Source: Pontiellaceae bacterium B12227
Lineage (GTDB): Bacteria; Verrucomicrobiota; Kiritimatiellia; Kiritimatiellales; Pontiellaceae
Length of the DNA: 64,000 nucleotides
Direction: 5' to 3'
Assembly: GCA_029432775.1 (NCBI GenBank)
Contig: JAROAZ010000002.1
Location: 124,001 to 188,000, forward strand
In this document: positions 39,451-49,429 of the stretch, piece after piece
Position numbering within the stretch: position 1 is the stretch's first letter
Layout: each line of letters starts with the position of its first letter
Notes under the pieces: model-generated
Seen by the model: only the letters and a program-made list of their open reading frames with translations
Told to the model about the DNA's origin: nothing
The model's database searches: none
Position numbers and translations under genes: made by a program

Positions 39451-41513
39451 AAATTTTACTTGGAGCACTCATCATGACGGCATCAATTTCAAATGCGAAC
39501 GAAGACGCGTTCCAATGGTTGGAAGAAGTGGATGGCAAAGAGGCCATGGCCTGGGTGGAGAAACAGAACGAAGCCACGCAGAATGTACTGACCAATCATC
39601 CGAAGTATAAAGAGGTCTACAGCAAGACGCTGGAGATTCTGAACTCCAAGGAGCGCATTGCCTATCCGGGTATTCGCGGAAAATATCTCTATAACTTCTG
39701 GCAGGACGAAACCTATCCGCGCGGCGTCTGGCGCCGGACCACGCCGGATGAATACAGCAAAGATAATCCCGAATGGGAAGATATCCTGGATATCGCCAAA
39801 CTCGCTGTAAAAGAAAATGAATCCTGGTCGTACAAGGGCGTCGATGTACTGGATCCGGACCATGATATCGCCTTAGTGAAACTGTCGCGCGGCGGCGGTG
39901 ATGCTGTGGTGATCCGGGAGTTCGACATTGAGAAAAAAGCTTTCATAGAGAGCGGCTTTAAATTGAAGGAAGCCAAGACGCGCGTGGCCTGGCTGGATCG
40001 CGATACGCTGCTGGTCGGCACCGACTTCGGCAAAGGCTCCCTGACTTCGTCCGGTTATCCGCGTCAGATCAAAAAGTGGAAACGCGGTACGCCGCTGAGC
40101 GAGGCGAAGCTTATTTTTGAGGGCGAGACCAATGACGTCAGCGCAGGGACCTTCGTTCAGCAAACTCCGGACCGGAGTTATGCCATGGTTTACCGCGGCA
40201 TCTCATTCTATGAATACGAATACCGTGCTTATGAACAGGGCAAACTCATTAAACTGGATCTCCCGCTGACCGTGGATCTTAGCGGCATCTTTAAGGGCCA
40301 CCTGCTGGTGCAGCCGAAAAAAGACTGGACCGTTGCCGGAACCACCATAGCCGGCGGGTCACTCGCCGCACTGAACTATGAGGCGTTGCTGAAAGGAAAA
40401 CACGAGGTCACGGTTCTTTTCCAACCTTCGGAAAAAGACAGCCTTGGCGATGTTTCTTCCACCCGGGATCAGTTGGTAGTACGCGTGTTCAAGGGCGGCC
40501 GATTTGATGAGTTCCATCGCCACACGTTGAAAGGCGGAAAGTGGTGTTCGGAAAAAATTGCGGCTCCGGATTTCGGAACCCTCTCTGTTGTTTCGGCCGA
40601 CGACTATTCCGACCGTTTCTTTTTCACGCACGAGAGTGCGCTGTCGCCCCGGGCGCTCTACTATTCGGACAATGCCGGAAAAATTAGCCGGTCCAAAAGC
40701 ATGCCGGCCTTTTTCAACGGCGACAACTTTAAGGTCGAACTGCACGAAGCGATCTCCAAAGACGGAACCTCAATCCCCTATTCCATCGTTTTTCCAAAGT
40801 CTGGAAAAATGGACGGCACCACCCCCACGCTGCTCTATGGGTACGGTGGCTTTGAAATTTCGTTGCGACCGCGATATTCGCCGGTGATGGGCTCCACGTG
40901 GCTGGCGAACGGCGGCGCCTTTGTGGTCGCCAATATCCGCGGCGGAGGCGAGTTCGGCCCGGCCTGGCACGAAGCGGCCCGGAAGGAAAACAAGCAGCGC
41001 TCGTACGACGATTTTATCGCCGTGTCTGAAGACCTGATTACACGCGGCTACTGCTCCGCCAAAACGCTCGGCATTCAGGGCGGCAGCAACGGCGGCCTGC
41101 TGGTGGGCGCCGTTTCGATGCAGCGGCCCGATCTGTATGAAGCGGTTATCTGTGCGGTTCCGCTGCTCGATATGAAGCGGTTCAGCAAGCTGCTTGCCGG
41201 GGCGAGCTGGATGGCGGAATACGGCGATCCGGATATTCCGGCCGAGTGGGCAACCATTAGCAAATATTCGCCCTACCACAACCTTTCCAAAGATCGGAAC
41301 TATCCGAAGATCTTTTTCAAAACCACCACGCGGGACGACCGGGTGCATCCGGGCCACGCCCGCAAGATGGCCGCGAAGATGGATTCGCTCGGAAAGCCGT
41401 TTTTCTATTTTGAAAATACCGAAGGCGGCCACGGTGCCGGCGTGACCAACGAACAACGCGCCATGAGCGAAAGCCTGGGCTATGTCTATCTACTGAAGAT
41501 GCTGACCCACTGA
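39447..41513 (+). CDS. Prolyl oligopeptidase (S9A), probably exported
   Basis: A 688-residue serine peptidase. An N-terminal hydrophobic stretch (LLGALIMTASISNANED) looks like a signal peptide. Residues about 60-400 form the beta-propeller, and the hydrolase domain contains GYGGFEISLRPRYSP, the nucleophile GGSNGGLLVG near 557, Asp in TRDDRVHPGHARK near 634, and His in EGGHGAG near 668, so the triad is complete. It cleaves small proline-containing peptides. It overlaps the phosphatase gene by ATGA. Perfect palindromes lie at 39510 and 40792, with one-mismatch copies at 40419 and 41286. Confidence 0.92.
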   Translation: MKILLGALIMTASISNANEDAFQWLEEVDGKEAMAWVEKQNEATQNVLTNHPKYKEVYSKTLEILNSKERIAYPGIRGKYLYNFWQDETYPRGVWRRTTPDEYSKDNPEWEDILDIAKLAVKENESWSYKGVDVLDPDHDIALVKLSRGGGDAVVIREFDIEKKAFIESGFKLKEAKTRVAWLDRDTLLVGTDFGKGSLTSSGYPRQIKKWKRGTPLSEAKLIFEGETNDVSAGTFVQQTPDRSYAMVYRGISFYEYEYRAYEQGKLIKLDLPLTVDLSGIFKGHLLVQPKKDWTVAGTTIAGGSLAALNYEALLKGKHEVTVLFQPSEKDSLGDVSSTRDQLVVRVFKGGRFDEFHRHTLKGGKWCSEKIAAPDFGTLSVVSADDYSDRFFFTHESALSPRALYYSDNAGKISRSKSMPAFFNGDNFKVELHEAISKDGTSIPYSIVFPKSGKMDGTTPTLLYGYGGFEISLRPRYSPVMGSTWLANGGAFVVANIRGGGEFGPAWHEAARKENKQRSYDDFIAVSEDLITRGYCSAKTLGIQGGSNGGLLVGAVSMQRPDLYEAVICAVPLLDMKRFSKLLAGASWMAEYGDPDIPAEWATISKYSPYHNLSKDRNYPKIFFKTTTRDDRVHPGHARKMAAKMDSLGKPFFYFENTEGGHGAGVTNEQRAMSESLGYVYLLKMLTH

Positions 41514-41539
41514 TTCTGATTCACAGAAAATGCGCTCTT

Positions 41540-44500
41540 CTATTCTGAATAGTCGCGGACGCCGGTTCGCAGGAAGACCGGGGCGCTGAGCGGCCAGTCC
41601 GGAAGCTTGACCCTGAGCATCCATTCAGAATAGAGCTCTTCGGTCTGACTGCTGATGCTCCATTCCGGCTGATCCACTGTCCACACGTTATTGGAATAAC
41701 TGAAGACGGCCGGCGCCTGCCAGTCGCCGGAAGTGAGACTCGGACGGATCTCAATAAAGGGTTGAATGGTCGGGTCTTCAGCCCGTAGGTGGAAGACGGC
41801 AAACCATTCCTGATTGCGGTCTTCCGGATAGACGTCCATATCGTTCATATTGGTCACCGCAGCCTGTGTACAGTCCAACCGGAAGAAGATGGGCTGATCG
41901 CTGTTCATCCGGGTATCGATGGTCAGTTCGTTTGCATTCTGACTGGTCACTTCGCAGAGGTTACTCTCTGCAAACCAAACACTGTTGGTTTCTTCCAGCA
42001 TGATATCGGCCCAGGCGACCAGATTGGAACTCCAGCGGAAGGCGCCACTGCTCTGCCCGCCCGGCATGGTGAAATGAACCATCCAGTGATTGAGTACATC
42101 GCCGAGATCGAGTGTCAGCGCCCGCGGGTCAGCATTGCTGTTCGGATCGAGGCAGTAGGCATATTCCACAATGTTGGGAATTCCATCGGAGTCGGGATCT
42201 GCCGTCCTTCCGATGATGGCCTCGTTGGTGATGCCGAAGAAGTTGACGGTCTTCCACCAGTCATAATCCGGTACCGGAACCAGCGAAATATCATATTCAG
42301 CCACGCGCACACCGCTATCGTTCAAGCCCTCCTTCACGGCAATGGCCCGGATGACCGCGTTGCTGATCAGCCGGATTGCATTTCCATCATACAGCGTCCA
42401 GTCGGCATAGGATTCAGAATCGCCCTGGGTGTAGAAGATCTGCGCATTAGTGGTTGCCGAAGATAGCGAAACATCCGTGATGCCGTAATAGATCCCTGCC
42501 GGAGGCGACATAACGGGCGTGGCCACAAATTCCGATGAGGGCAGGCCGGTGTAGAGCTGACTCTGCGGAACAATCCGGTTCGGCAGGGTTTCAAACTGCC
42601 ATTGCAACTGCACATGTGCATCAGCCGTTTGCTCAAAATATTCGATTTGTATGTCGTAGCGCTGATCATTGGTCAGATAAACATTCGTTGAAACCCGCAG
42701 CCCGCTACCGATGGTCCAGTCATCAATAATCAGCGTGCCGTCGACCCAAAGCCGCACGCCGTCGTCGGCCGCGAGGGTAAAGACATAGTTCCCGTCATAA
42801 CGCGGCTCAATCCGGCCGGTCCAACGGATGGAGCAGGAGTCTGTTCCAATCTCCGGAATGGGTGCGTTGGCATGCCAATCGAAATCCAGAGCGGGATCTA
42901 TACGAAGGTATGACGTTCCTTCAAACGAAGTTCCGTCATAATAGGTTCCAAGCAGACCGTCGCCGGCCCCCGGCGGCAGCGCGGGATTACTGAGCATGAC
43001 CACGGTGGAGAACGGAGCCGTCATCGGGTTTCCGGCGACATCCAGAATATTGGTTCCAACGGACACGGTGTTGCTTCCGGCCAGATAGGCTTCCACAAGC
43101 CGCACATGATATTCCGCCGGGGTTCGTTCGGTTATGCTCTCAATTGCGATCGCACCGGCGGCATTGCTGACGGAGAGGTCAGCCAGGGTCAGGCTGGCCG
43201 GATTAACCGGTTCGCTGAAGGTTAATCTGAATCCGCTGAACAACTGGTCGACGTTGGAATCATCAATACGGAAGGGCTCATCCGGACGGAATCCGGTCAC
43301 GTGCGCGCCGACCAGATCGGGCTCCGGCATCACCACAACCGACTGCACATTGGTATCGAATCCACCGGCCACATTCACGGCCACCACGGCAAAGTGATAG
43401 TTGCTGAAGTTCACCAGCCCGCCCACCAGCAGGGAGGAATCGGTGGTGGTATTGATCGGTGTCATTCCATACACATTGCTGATCGCGACGTCGCTTTGAT
43501 ACACCGCATAGTGTTCCAGAATTGCCGGCGCCTCGACCTCATCCCAGATCAGTGAAACCTGCTGATCCAACCCGTAAGCCGCCACATTGGTCGGATTGTC
43601 GAACAGGGTTGCCGCCAGCAGGATGAGTCCGCCGGTTTCGGTATCGAAAATATCCGTGGTCGTGATCCGGAAGGGATAGCCGTGCGCCTTCAGCAGATTC
43701 GTTACAGTCAGGCTGGTATTTGACGGAGCCAGAACGAGCGGGTCGGCGGCTCCGGCAAAATAGATGTTGTAGGCATCGAGGAATACACCCGAATCCTGTG
43801 GAGGCTCCCAACTGAAGGTGAGCGATGTTTTGCCGCAAACCACCTGCAGGTTCTGAACTTCGCCGACGCCGGCGGTGGAAGCCTGACCGGATTCGGAACG
43901 AACCACCGGATTGAAATTGCCGAGCACATCCTCGGCCACGACGGCAACGTGATAGACCCCGAACGCATCGAGCCCGGTCAGGGTTACCGATTGCGTTCCG
44001 GCCGGAACATGCGTGAAAGGCTCCATGCCGGTGACATCATCAAAATAGGCTCCCGACAAATAGATGCGGTAGCGAACCAGATCGCGCTGAATCAATTCGT
44101 TATAACCGGACCAATTCACGTCAAGCGACTGGTAGTCGTTCACCGATTGTACAACGGTAAAGAGATTACTCAGCCCCGTAACCGCATCCGGCACCTCATC
44201 CGTTCCAATCACCAGCGTCGTTTCGCGGGAGCAGACTTCGTGCTCGGGAACGGAATTCAGCTTGATGAACAGCGAATACTCACGCGAAACCAGTTCCGGA
44301 GAGAGCCCATAAGCGGCCCCGTAGTTGACGGATGGATTATAGCTGCCCGCAGCATCAACCGGAACAACGGCAAAATAGTGATCCGTCCATGGAGCAAGGC
44401 CGGAGAGCAGTACCGATAGGTTTCCTGCATTCACGGTTGTGTACGGGGTCATCCCCGCAACAGAGGTAAAAGGAGACGCCGAATAATAAATATCGTAACG

Positions 44501-45277
44501 GACAATATCGCGTTCCAGCAGCTCGTTATAGCTGCTCCAGTCCAACAGGGCGGCATCTCCGGTGGGCGACGATTCCACGCTGAAGTCAGGGATTGCGGCA
44601 GGGGCTTCCGGAGTTTGGATGATCTGCGTATATTCCCGCGAGAGGGTACTGCGTTGCGGCTCATGGGCGGCCGACCCGATATTTACGGAGTATTCACGCG
44701 AGACCAGTTCCGGCGAAAGGACATAGGCGGCAGCATACTGCACACCCGTGTTGTAATTTCCCGGTTCATCCACGGCGACCACTGCAAAGTAGTGATCCGT
44801 CCAGGCGGGCAGCCCGTTGATTTCCACTGATTTATTTCCGGCTGCCACCGTGGCGTAGGGAGTCATTCCGCTGACATCTGTAAAGGGCGAGGTTGAAATA
44901 TAGATGCGGTATTCAAGCACATCATCCTGCAGCAGCTCATTATAGTCCGACCAGTCGAGCACAACTCGCTGCCCGGTGGGCGAAAGATCCACGGTTAGTT
45001 CCGTCACGGGATCGGGCGCGGCTTCTGTTGTGATCACCAGCGAACACGCGCGGGTGCTCAGCGATTGGCTTCCAAAGATTGGACCGTTGTGAACCTGCAG
45101 CGAGATCTCGCGGGACACTGCATCCGGATAATCAACCGATTCGTTTTCGATATAAATGGTACATTCTCTCGAAACGATATTCTTTTCATACAGGATCGTT
45201 TCTGCAACAGCCGTACCCCACCCGGCCATCAGAAGACAGCCGAAGAACAACAGCCCGGAATGGTTCGAAATCCGCAT
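41540..45277 (-). CDS. Large secreted multi-domain protein: SRE repeats, FN3 domains, PA14, chitobiase-C-like
   Basis: A 1245-residue protein when started at ATG 45277, which gives a clean signal peptide (LLFFGCLLMAGWGTAVAE). Its first half alternates fibronectin-III-like domains (LDWSDYNELLQDDVLEYRIY and kin) with short segments built on Ser-Arg-Glu: VSRECTIYIE, VSREISLQVH, VSREYSVNIG, LSREYTQIIQ, VSREYSLFIK, CSRETTLVIG. Next come an SbsA-like Ig domain (FSEPVNPASLTLADLSVSN), a PA14 domain (GLLGTYYDGTSFEG onward, carbohydrate-associated) and a chitobiase-C-like stretch (IFYTQGDSESYADW), then DPDSDGIPNIVEYA, a calcium-loop-like piece. It is probably an adhesin or polysaccharide-binding surface protein, following another secreted gene. 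Confidence 0.8.
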   Translation of the reverse strand: MRISNHSGLLFFGCLLMAGWGTAVAETILYEKNIVSRECTIYIENESVDYPDAVSREISLQVHNGPIFGSQSLSTRACSLVITTEAAPDPVTELTVDLSPTGQRVVLDWSDYNELLQDDVLEYRIYISTSPFTDVSGMTPYATVAAGNKSVEINGLPAWTDHYFAVVAVDEPGNYNTGVQYAAAYVLSPELVSREYSVNIGSAAHEPQRSTLSREYTQIIQTPEAPAAIPDFSVESSPTGDAALLDWSSYNELLERDIVRYDIYYSASPFTSVAGMTPYTTVNAGNLSVLLSGLAPWTDHYFAVVPVDAAGSYNPSVNYGAAYGLSPELVSREYSLFIKLNSVPEHEVCSRETTLVIGTDEVPDAVTGLSNLFTVVQSVNDYQSLDVNWSGYNELIQRDLVRYRIYLSGAYFDDVTGMEPFTHVPAGTQSVTLTGLDAFGVYHVAVVAEDVLGNFNPVVRSESGQASTAGVGEVQNLQVVCGKTSLTFSWEPPQDSGVFLDAYNIYFAGAADPLVLAPSNTSLTVTNLLKAHGYPFRITTTDIFDTETGGLILLAATLFDNPTNVAAYGLDQQVSLIWDEVEAPAILEHYAVYQSDVAISNVYGMTPINTTTDSSLLVGGLVNFSNYHFAVVAVNVAGGFDTNVQSVVVMPEPDLVGAHVTGFRPDEPFRIDDSNVDQLFSGFRLTFSEPVNPASLTLADLSVSNAAGAIAIESITERTPAEYHVRLVEAYLAGSNTVSVGTNILDVAGNPMTAPFSTVVMLSNPALPPGAGDGLLGTYYDGTSFEGTSYLRIDPALDFDWHANAPIPEIGTDSCSIRWTGRIEPRYDGNYVFTLAADDGVRLWVDGTLIIDDWTIGSGLRVSTNVYLTNDQRYDIQIEYFEQTADAHVQLQWQFETLPNRIVPQSQLYTGLPSSEFVATPVMSPPAGIYYGITDVSLSSATTNAQIFYTQGDSESYADWTLYDGNAIRLISNAVIRAIAVKEGLNDSGVRVAEYDISLVPVPDYDWWKTVNFFGITNEAIIGRTADPDSDGIPNIVEYAYCLDPNSNADPRALTLDLGDVLNHWMVHFTMPGGQSSGAFRWSSNLVAWADIMLEETNSVWFAESNLCEVTSQNANELTIDTRMNSDQPIFFRLDCTQAAVTNMNDMDVYPEDRNQEWFAVFHLRAEDPTIQPFIEIRPSLTSGDWQAPAVFSYSNNVWTVDQPEWSISSQTEELYSEWMLRVKLPDWPLSAPVFLRTGVRDYSE

Positions 45278-45317
45278 GGGAAAATCCAGTTCGGCACAAC
45301 CCGGTGCCATGGATAAC

Positions 45318-46598
45318 TTAGGGGCGAATCACGTGCACCTGCATGGCCGAATATCCATCGTCCACTGGAATATCCGCGGCCCACTGAATCACCAGCGGAT
45401 CGGTGCTCACGATCGAATTCACCGATGCCGTAATCTCCGTGTAATCCGCATTGGAACGCGGGGTGAGACGGACTTTCACTTCTGAGGCCTGCTCTACATA
45501 GGCCGTTTCAATCAGGACCTGCACCGAATTGGTCTGAGCAAGAGAAACATCCGCTCCCGCTGTACCGAAGGAGGCAAGCGGATCGCTTCCCACTGCTTCT
45601 CCGCCGATTGTCAGAATTTTCACGGTTGGCGAGGTCGCCGTCGGCCAGAGCACAATCGTGTCATTGGTTGTGAGCCCAACCACACTGGGCTCCGGAGCAA
45701 TGGCGGTCCAGGAGTTGTTGTTATTCACCCGCTCAACGCGAATACGCCCAAGCGAGCCGGGATATGAACCTGCAACTCCGGCCTTCGCCTCAATGGTGCC
45801 GCCACCTGTCATCGTCTCAGCAATCAAACGGATTCCTCCTCCACTTCCCCCGCCGGAGTCTCCATTACTCTGATATGCCAGATCGTACGGCGTTCCGCCA
45901 TTGGCCATAATTTTTCCATTGATGGTCAGGGTGCCGGAGCAGGCAATTAAAATGGCCCCGCCGCCCGCTCCACCGCCATGCGCCGAACTGGCCCCGCCGC
46001 CCCCGCTGCCGCCCAGAAGAGGAACCAGCGACGGATTTCCATAGGGAACCGGACTGCTGGTTACGGCGCTTGCATGGCTTGCGCCAAAGCCTCTATTGCT
46101 GACCTCGGTCTTACCTCCGCCCGGACCGAAACCGGCACTTGCTCCGACACTAGATGCGTAATAGCCCATTCCTCCACGGAATCCCCCGGGCCCCGGCTCG
46201 GCCAGCGCCGGTGCGGTTCTGTAGTTTTGTCCATTCAGATTAACAGTTCCGTTGATCGCAACATCACCACTCACCAGCCAGACGACCGGAGCACGACTTG
46301 GATGATTATTAAAAGTGAGGGTGTTCTCCGAAACGGGAAAAACAGGTGTATCAATCGTGACGGAAGAATATTTAAAAACGACCGCCCACTTGTTCGAATC
46401 GTAGATGCCGCTCCCGGCATTCGCGCTGTTGTCATCGTCCCAATTTCCGGGAACGGCCTGCGAAAGGTCAATGCTCGTCGAGCTGGTAATGTGGAGAATA
46501 CCATCCGACCCGTCAGCCCCGGGAATCGTGATTGCGGCGAGTCCGTTGTAGTGCAGAACAGTAAAGATAATGGTCATCAACCATGTGTAGTTTTTCAT
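45318..46598 (-). CDS. Secreted glycine-rich protein
   Basis: A 426-residue protein from ATG 46598, preceded by AAGGAGAAGATC; the frame extends further upstream without a ribosome site. Signal peptide YTWLMTIIFTVLHYNGLAA. The middle (about 150-260) is very glycine-rich (GGSGGGGASSAHGGGAGGGA, NGDSGGGSGGGIRLIA), with strands such as GTLTINGKIMANGG typical of beta-helix surface proteins. The C-terminus holds DPLVIQWAADIPVDDGYSAM. No family is firmly recognised. It lies 40 bp upstream of the FN3/PA14 gene on the same strand and is likely in one operon with it. Confidence 0.7.
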   Translation of the reverse strand: MKNYTWLMTIIFTVLHYNGLAAITIPGADGSDGILHITSSTSIDLSQAVPGNWDDDNSANAGSGIYDSNKWAVVFKYSSVTIDTPVFPVSENTLTFNNHPSRAPVVWLVSGDVAINGTVNLNGQNYRTAPALAEPGPGGFRGGMGYYASSVGASAGFGPGGGKTEVSNRGFGASHASAVTSSPVPYGNPSLVPLLGGSGGGGASSAHGGGAGGGAILIACSGTLTINGKIMANGGTPYDLAYQSNGDSGGGSGGGIRLIAETMTGGGTIEAKAGVAGSYPGSLGRIRVERVNNNNSWTAIAPEPSVVGLTTNDTIVLWPTATSPTVKILTIGGEAVGSDPLASFGTAGADVSLAQTNSVQVLIETAYVEQASEVKVRLTPRSNADYTEITASVNSIVSTDPLVIQWAADIPVDDGYSAMQVHVIRP

Positions 46599-46785
46599 GA
46601 TCTTCTCCTTATACTTGTGATGATCCTTCGGTGCCAACCAACATTGATTTACTACTCCCCCTTTGAAAATATGACAAATGAATAGTTATAATTGTTTTAG
46701 CAAAGCGTTCTTTCCCGGAAACAAACATCGCGCAAAAGACTCACGGGAAAACACCAACATGAGCAGAATCCCTTAAACAAGAAGT

Positions 46786-49008
46786 CTATTCTTCTTCCAG
46801 GGTCTGGAAAAAAGCGGAGGCCTTTTGATAGGCGAAAGCGAGAACCAGCAAGAGGATGCCCGTTCCGATAAAGGCAAAAATACGCTGCAGACCTTCGAGC
46901 TCGGAGGAGTCGACAATCAACACCTTCAGCGTTGCCAGGCCAATCAGAATCAGCCCGAAATAGCGATGCGGCGCCGTTCGTTTTTTCATGCCGAACAATA
47001 TCAGAGCCAGAGCGCTGAAGGCCCAGAGTATGGTGATGCCCATGTCGGCCCAGTCGGTTTCAAGCCGCCCGATTTCCAGACTCAGGATGCCAAGGCCGGA
47101 GACCAAAGCGGAAATACTCATCAGCCAGGTGAGAGACGGCGTATCTTTCAGAAATGCCGAATGCCTTTTGCCGATCATCGGTTGCAGCCAGGCAACGTGA
47201 ATAGCCAGCATAACCAGCTGCAGCCAGATGATCCGGTTGGAAAAAGGATCGGGCGTGATCTCGATGCAGTCCAGAGCCAGAAAGGAATCGACCAGCAGCA
47301 GCTTGAGCGGCATGGCCATGAAGAGCAGACAACCGAGCCAGAGCATCGACTTACGCGGCGGCCCGAAGAGCAGCAGGAGCGATCCGGCCGCCAGCAGAAT
47401 CAGCGAGGTCAGCAGCCAGCTCATTGAATTTTCCGGACCGACCGTCCAGAAAATATCCATAAAGAAAAAGAGCACCACGCCAACGGCCCCCGCGAGCAGG
47501 CCCATATCCGTGATCGGATCCGGTTCCGATGGCTCCGCAAAACGGGATGAAAATTTTCCCTGCACCGCAATCAGGCCGGCCGAGATGAGGCCAACGCCAA
47601 ACCGGGCATTCAGGAAAAGGTTTGGCGGCTGCGCATAGGCTTCGATATCGAACACGAGCACTTTCATGATGCCGATTATTCCCAGTAGAAAGGCCCCGGC
47701 CTGCAATGTTCTGGACCGGACACGCAATGCAAACCAGGCGAGCACCGCGCCCTCGATGGCCCACCCGAGTGAAACCCATTCGCCATCGAACTGAACGGGC
47801 AGCGCCATGGCTAAAGCAAACAGGCCTCCTGCCACGAAGCAGGTGATTTCCCCGGTAAACCGCAATCCGATTTTATATCCAGTCTCGGCAACACCGAGAT
47901 GCAGCAGGCCGATCAGGAGAAACGCGGTGCCCGTCCATTGATCATGCCCGGCTTCATTCAAAAGCCAGTAGATCATTCCCAGCAGCAGTAATGTGGAAAC
48001 CACGATGCGGATAAAGTCAGTATTTCGATCAAAGATCTTCTGTTCATGCTTCAGCTTCAACAAAGCCAGCGCGACGAATTCAGAAAAATAGATGAAGGCA
48101 AACAGCATGCCCGGCCCGGTTTCGCCGGGCCCGATACGATCCATCCAGATCAGCACGTGAAGAATGGTGCAGATGAACGAAAGATTATAGAGCAACTGCC
48201 ATTTTCTGCGTACGCCGAGAAGAATGACCGGAACATTGATCAGCGCAATATAGACCAGCGCAAACAGCCCTGCATCCATTTTTCCGCCAATCAGCACCGG
48301 CGTGATAAATGCGCCCAGCACACCCAGCACCGCCACCGACTGCGCGCCGTAGAACATGGCGAGGCCGAATATGGCGGCGGCCGAAACAAACAGTCCGATC
48401 CCCGCGCCCACCGGCCCGATCAGGTGATAAAAAGCAAAGGCTGCAAAAACGATAAAATAAAACAGCGAGCTTCCGCCCCCGACCAGCACACGTGAAAAAA
48501 GGGTATACTTTTCATCGAGCCGGCCAACCCAGTGGCCCAGTCCGACCAATACCAGGCCGGAGGCCAGTCCGAGCAGAACCCGCGCACCGGGGCCGATCCA
48601 GGAATGCTGAATTGCATAGCCGACCAGCAGTGCAATGCCAACCACCAGCACGGCAACCCCAATAAAGGCCGCCGCTCGCCCGCCCATTAAAAATTCGATA
48701 CCCGGCTTCGGCTTCCGGGTCTGCGCTTTGCCGGCGGGCTGCTGTTTTAACGAGACCGGCCGGGGTGCAGGAGCAGGTTTGCTTGGCACGGAAGCGACAG
48801 GCTCCGTTTTCTGAGGCACCGGTACAGGCCCGGGCTGCGGTTTCGATTCTGCGGTCTCACGCGCTTCCCGGAAGGCCCGATGCATCTGCTCGCGCCGGAG
48901 CCGGTCGAGGTCGGAACGGAGCGATGAAACCTTAACGATTGCAATAATGGACAGCGTGATCGGCGCACCAACAAAGAGCAATACAAGTAAAACGATAAGA
49001 CCTTCCAT
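46786..49008 (-). CDS. DUF2339 polytopic membrane protein
   Basis: A 740-residue protein with a first membrane helix, a Pro/Lys-rich linker (KPQPGPVPVPQKTEPVASVP) at about 55-100, and then about twenty membrane helices beginning at EFLMGGRAAAFIGVAVLVVG. The order helix-coil-linker-polytopic core matches DUF2339 (PF10101), a large family without known function. The C-terminal FFQTLEEE is written by a TTCCAGGGTCTGGAA palindrome at the very end of the gene (46795-46809). It stands alone on the minus strand. Confidence 0.85.
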   Translation of the reverse strand: MEGLIVLLVLLFVGAPITLSIIAIVKVSSLRSDLDRLRREQMHRAFREARETAESKPQPGPVPVPQKTEPVASVPSKPAPAPRPVSLKQQPAGKAQTRKPKPGIEFLMGGRAAAFIGVAVLVVGIALLVGYAIQHSWIGPGARVLLGLASGLVLVGLGHWVGRLDEKYTLFSRVLVGGGSSLFYFIVFAAFAFYHLIGPVGAGIGLFVSAAAIFGLAMFYGAQSVAVLGVLGAFITPVLIGGKMDAGLFALVYIALINVPVILLGVRRKWQLLYNLSFICTILHVLIWMDRIGPGETGPGMLFAFIYFSEFVALALLKLKHEQKIFDRNTDFIRIVVSTLLLLGMIYWLLNEAGHDQWTGTAFLLIGLLHLGVAETGYKIGLRFTGEITCFVAGGLFALAMALPVQFDGEWVSLGWAIEGAVLAWFALRVRSRTLQAGAFLLGIIGIMKVLVFDIEAYAQPPNLFLNARFGVGLISAGLIAVQGKFSSRFAEPSEPDPITDMGLLAGAVGVVLFFFMDIFWTVGPENSMSWLLTSLILLAAGSLLLLFGPPRKSMLWLGCLLFMAMPLKLLLVDSFLALDCIEITPDPFSNRIIWLQLVMLAIHVAWLQPMIGKRHSAFLKDTPSLTWLMSISALVSGLGILSLEIGRLETDWADMGITILWAFSALALILFGMKKRTAPHRYFGLILIGLATLKVLIVDSSELEGLQRIFAFIGTGILLLVLAFAYQKASAFFQTLEEE

Positions 49009-49070
49009 AACAGCTCCCTTAAGAAGGGACTATTATCGTTGATTACGCGGTCAGGTCAATAGGTATGCAA

Positions 49071-49352
49071 TCAATCGTCGGTTTTGCGGAGTTCCAGCGA
49101 AATCACAATGGCAGTCGGATCCACTCCGGACTCATCATTGCCGGCCATTATTCCGGACGACGTGGTTGAGCAGGTTGAGCACGTGGAGCAGACACCATCG
49201 CATTTCGAGAGCGCGTAGCGGATGCGACCTTCGGCATCCAGCTGTTCAAGGCGGGGATGCAGCTCTGCAGGTTCCATTTCAAACTGCAGGGCAAGATTGC
49301 CCACGGTCATCATGCGCCGCGGTGTTAAAACTTCCATAATCTGATCGAGCAT
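49071..49352 (-). CDS. FeoC-like winged-helix protein with cysteine cluster
   Basis: A 93-residue protein from ATG 49352 (CCGGAGATT upstream). The N-terminal winged helix is MLDQIMEVLTPRRMMTVGNL and FEMEPAELHPRLEQLDAEGR. A cysteine cluster CDGVCSTCSTCS near residue 50 matches the Fe-S loop of FeoC-type regulators. Those normally accompany the ferrous-iron transporter genes feoA and feoB, but none are in this window. It lies 77 bp downstream of the mqo gene. Iron- or redox-responsive regulation is probable but inferred. Confidence 0.65.
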   Translation of the reverse strand: MLDQIMEVLTPRRMMTVGNLALQFEMEPAELHPRLEQLDAEGRIRYALSKCDGVCSTCSTCSTTSSGIMAGNDESGVDPTAIVISLELRKTDD

Positions 49353-49429
49353 TTTTAATCTCCGGTTGTTCTCTCCTCCAACCGTTGGCGAGATTAGTAC
49401 GCGCATCTCTGGATACACGCGAGTCTTTT

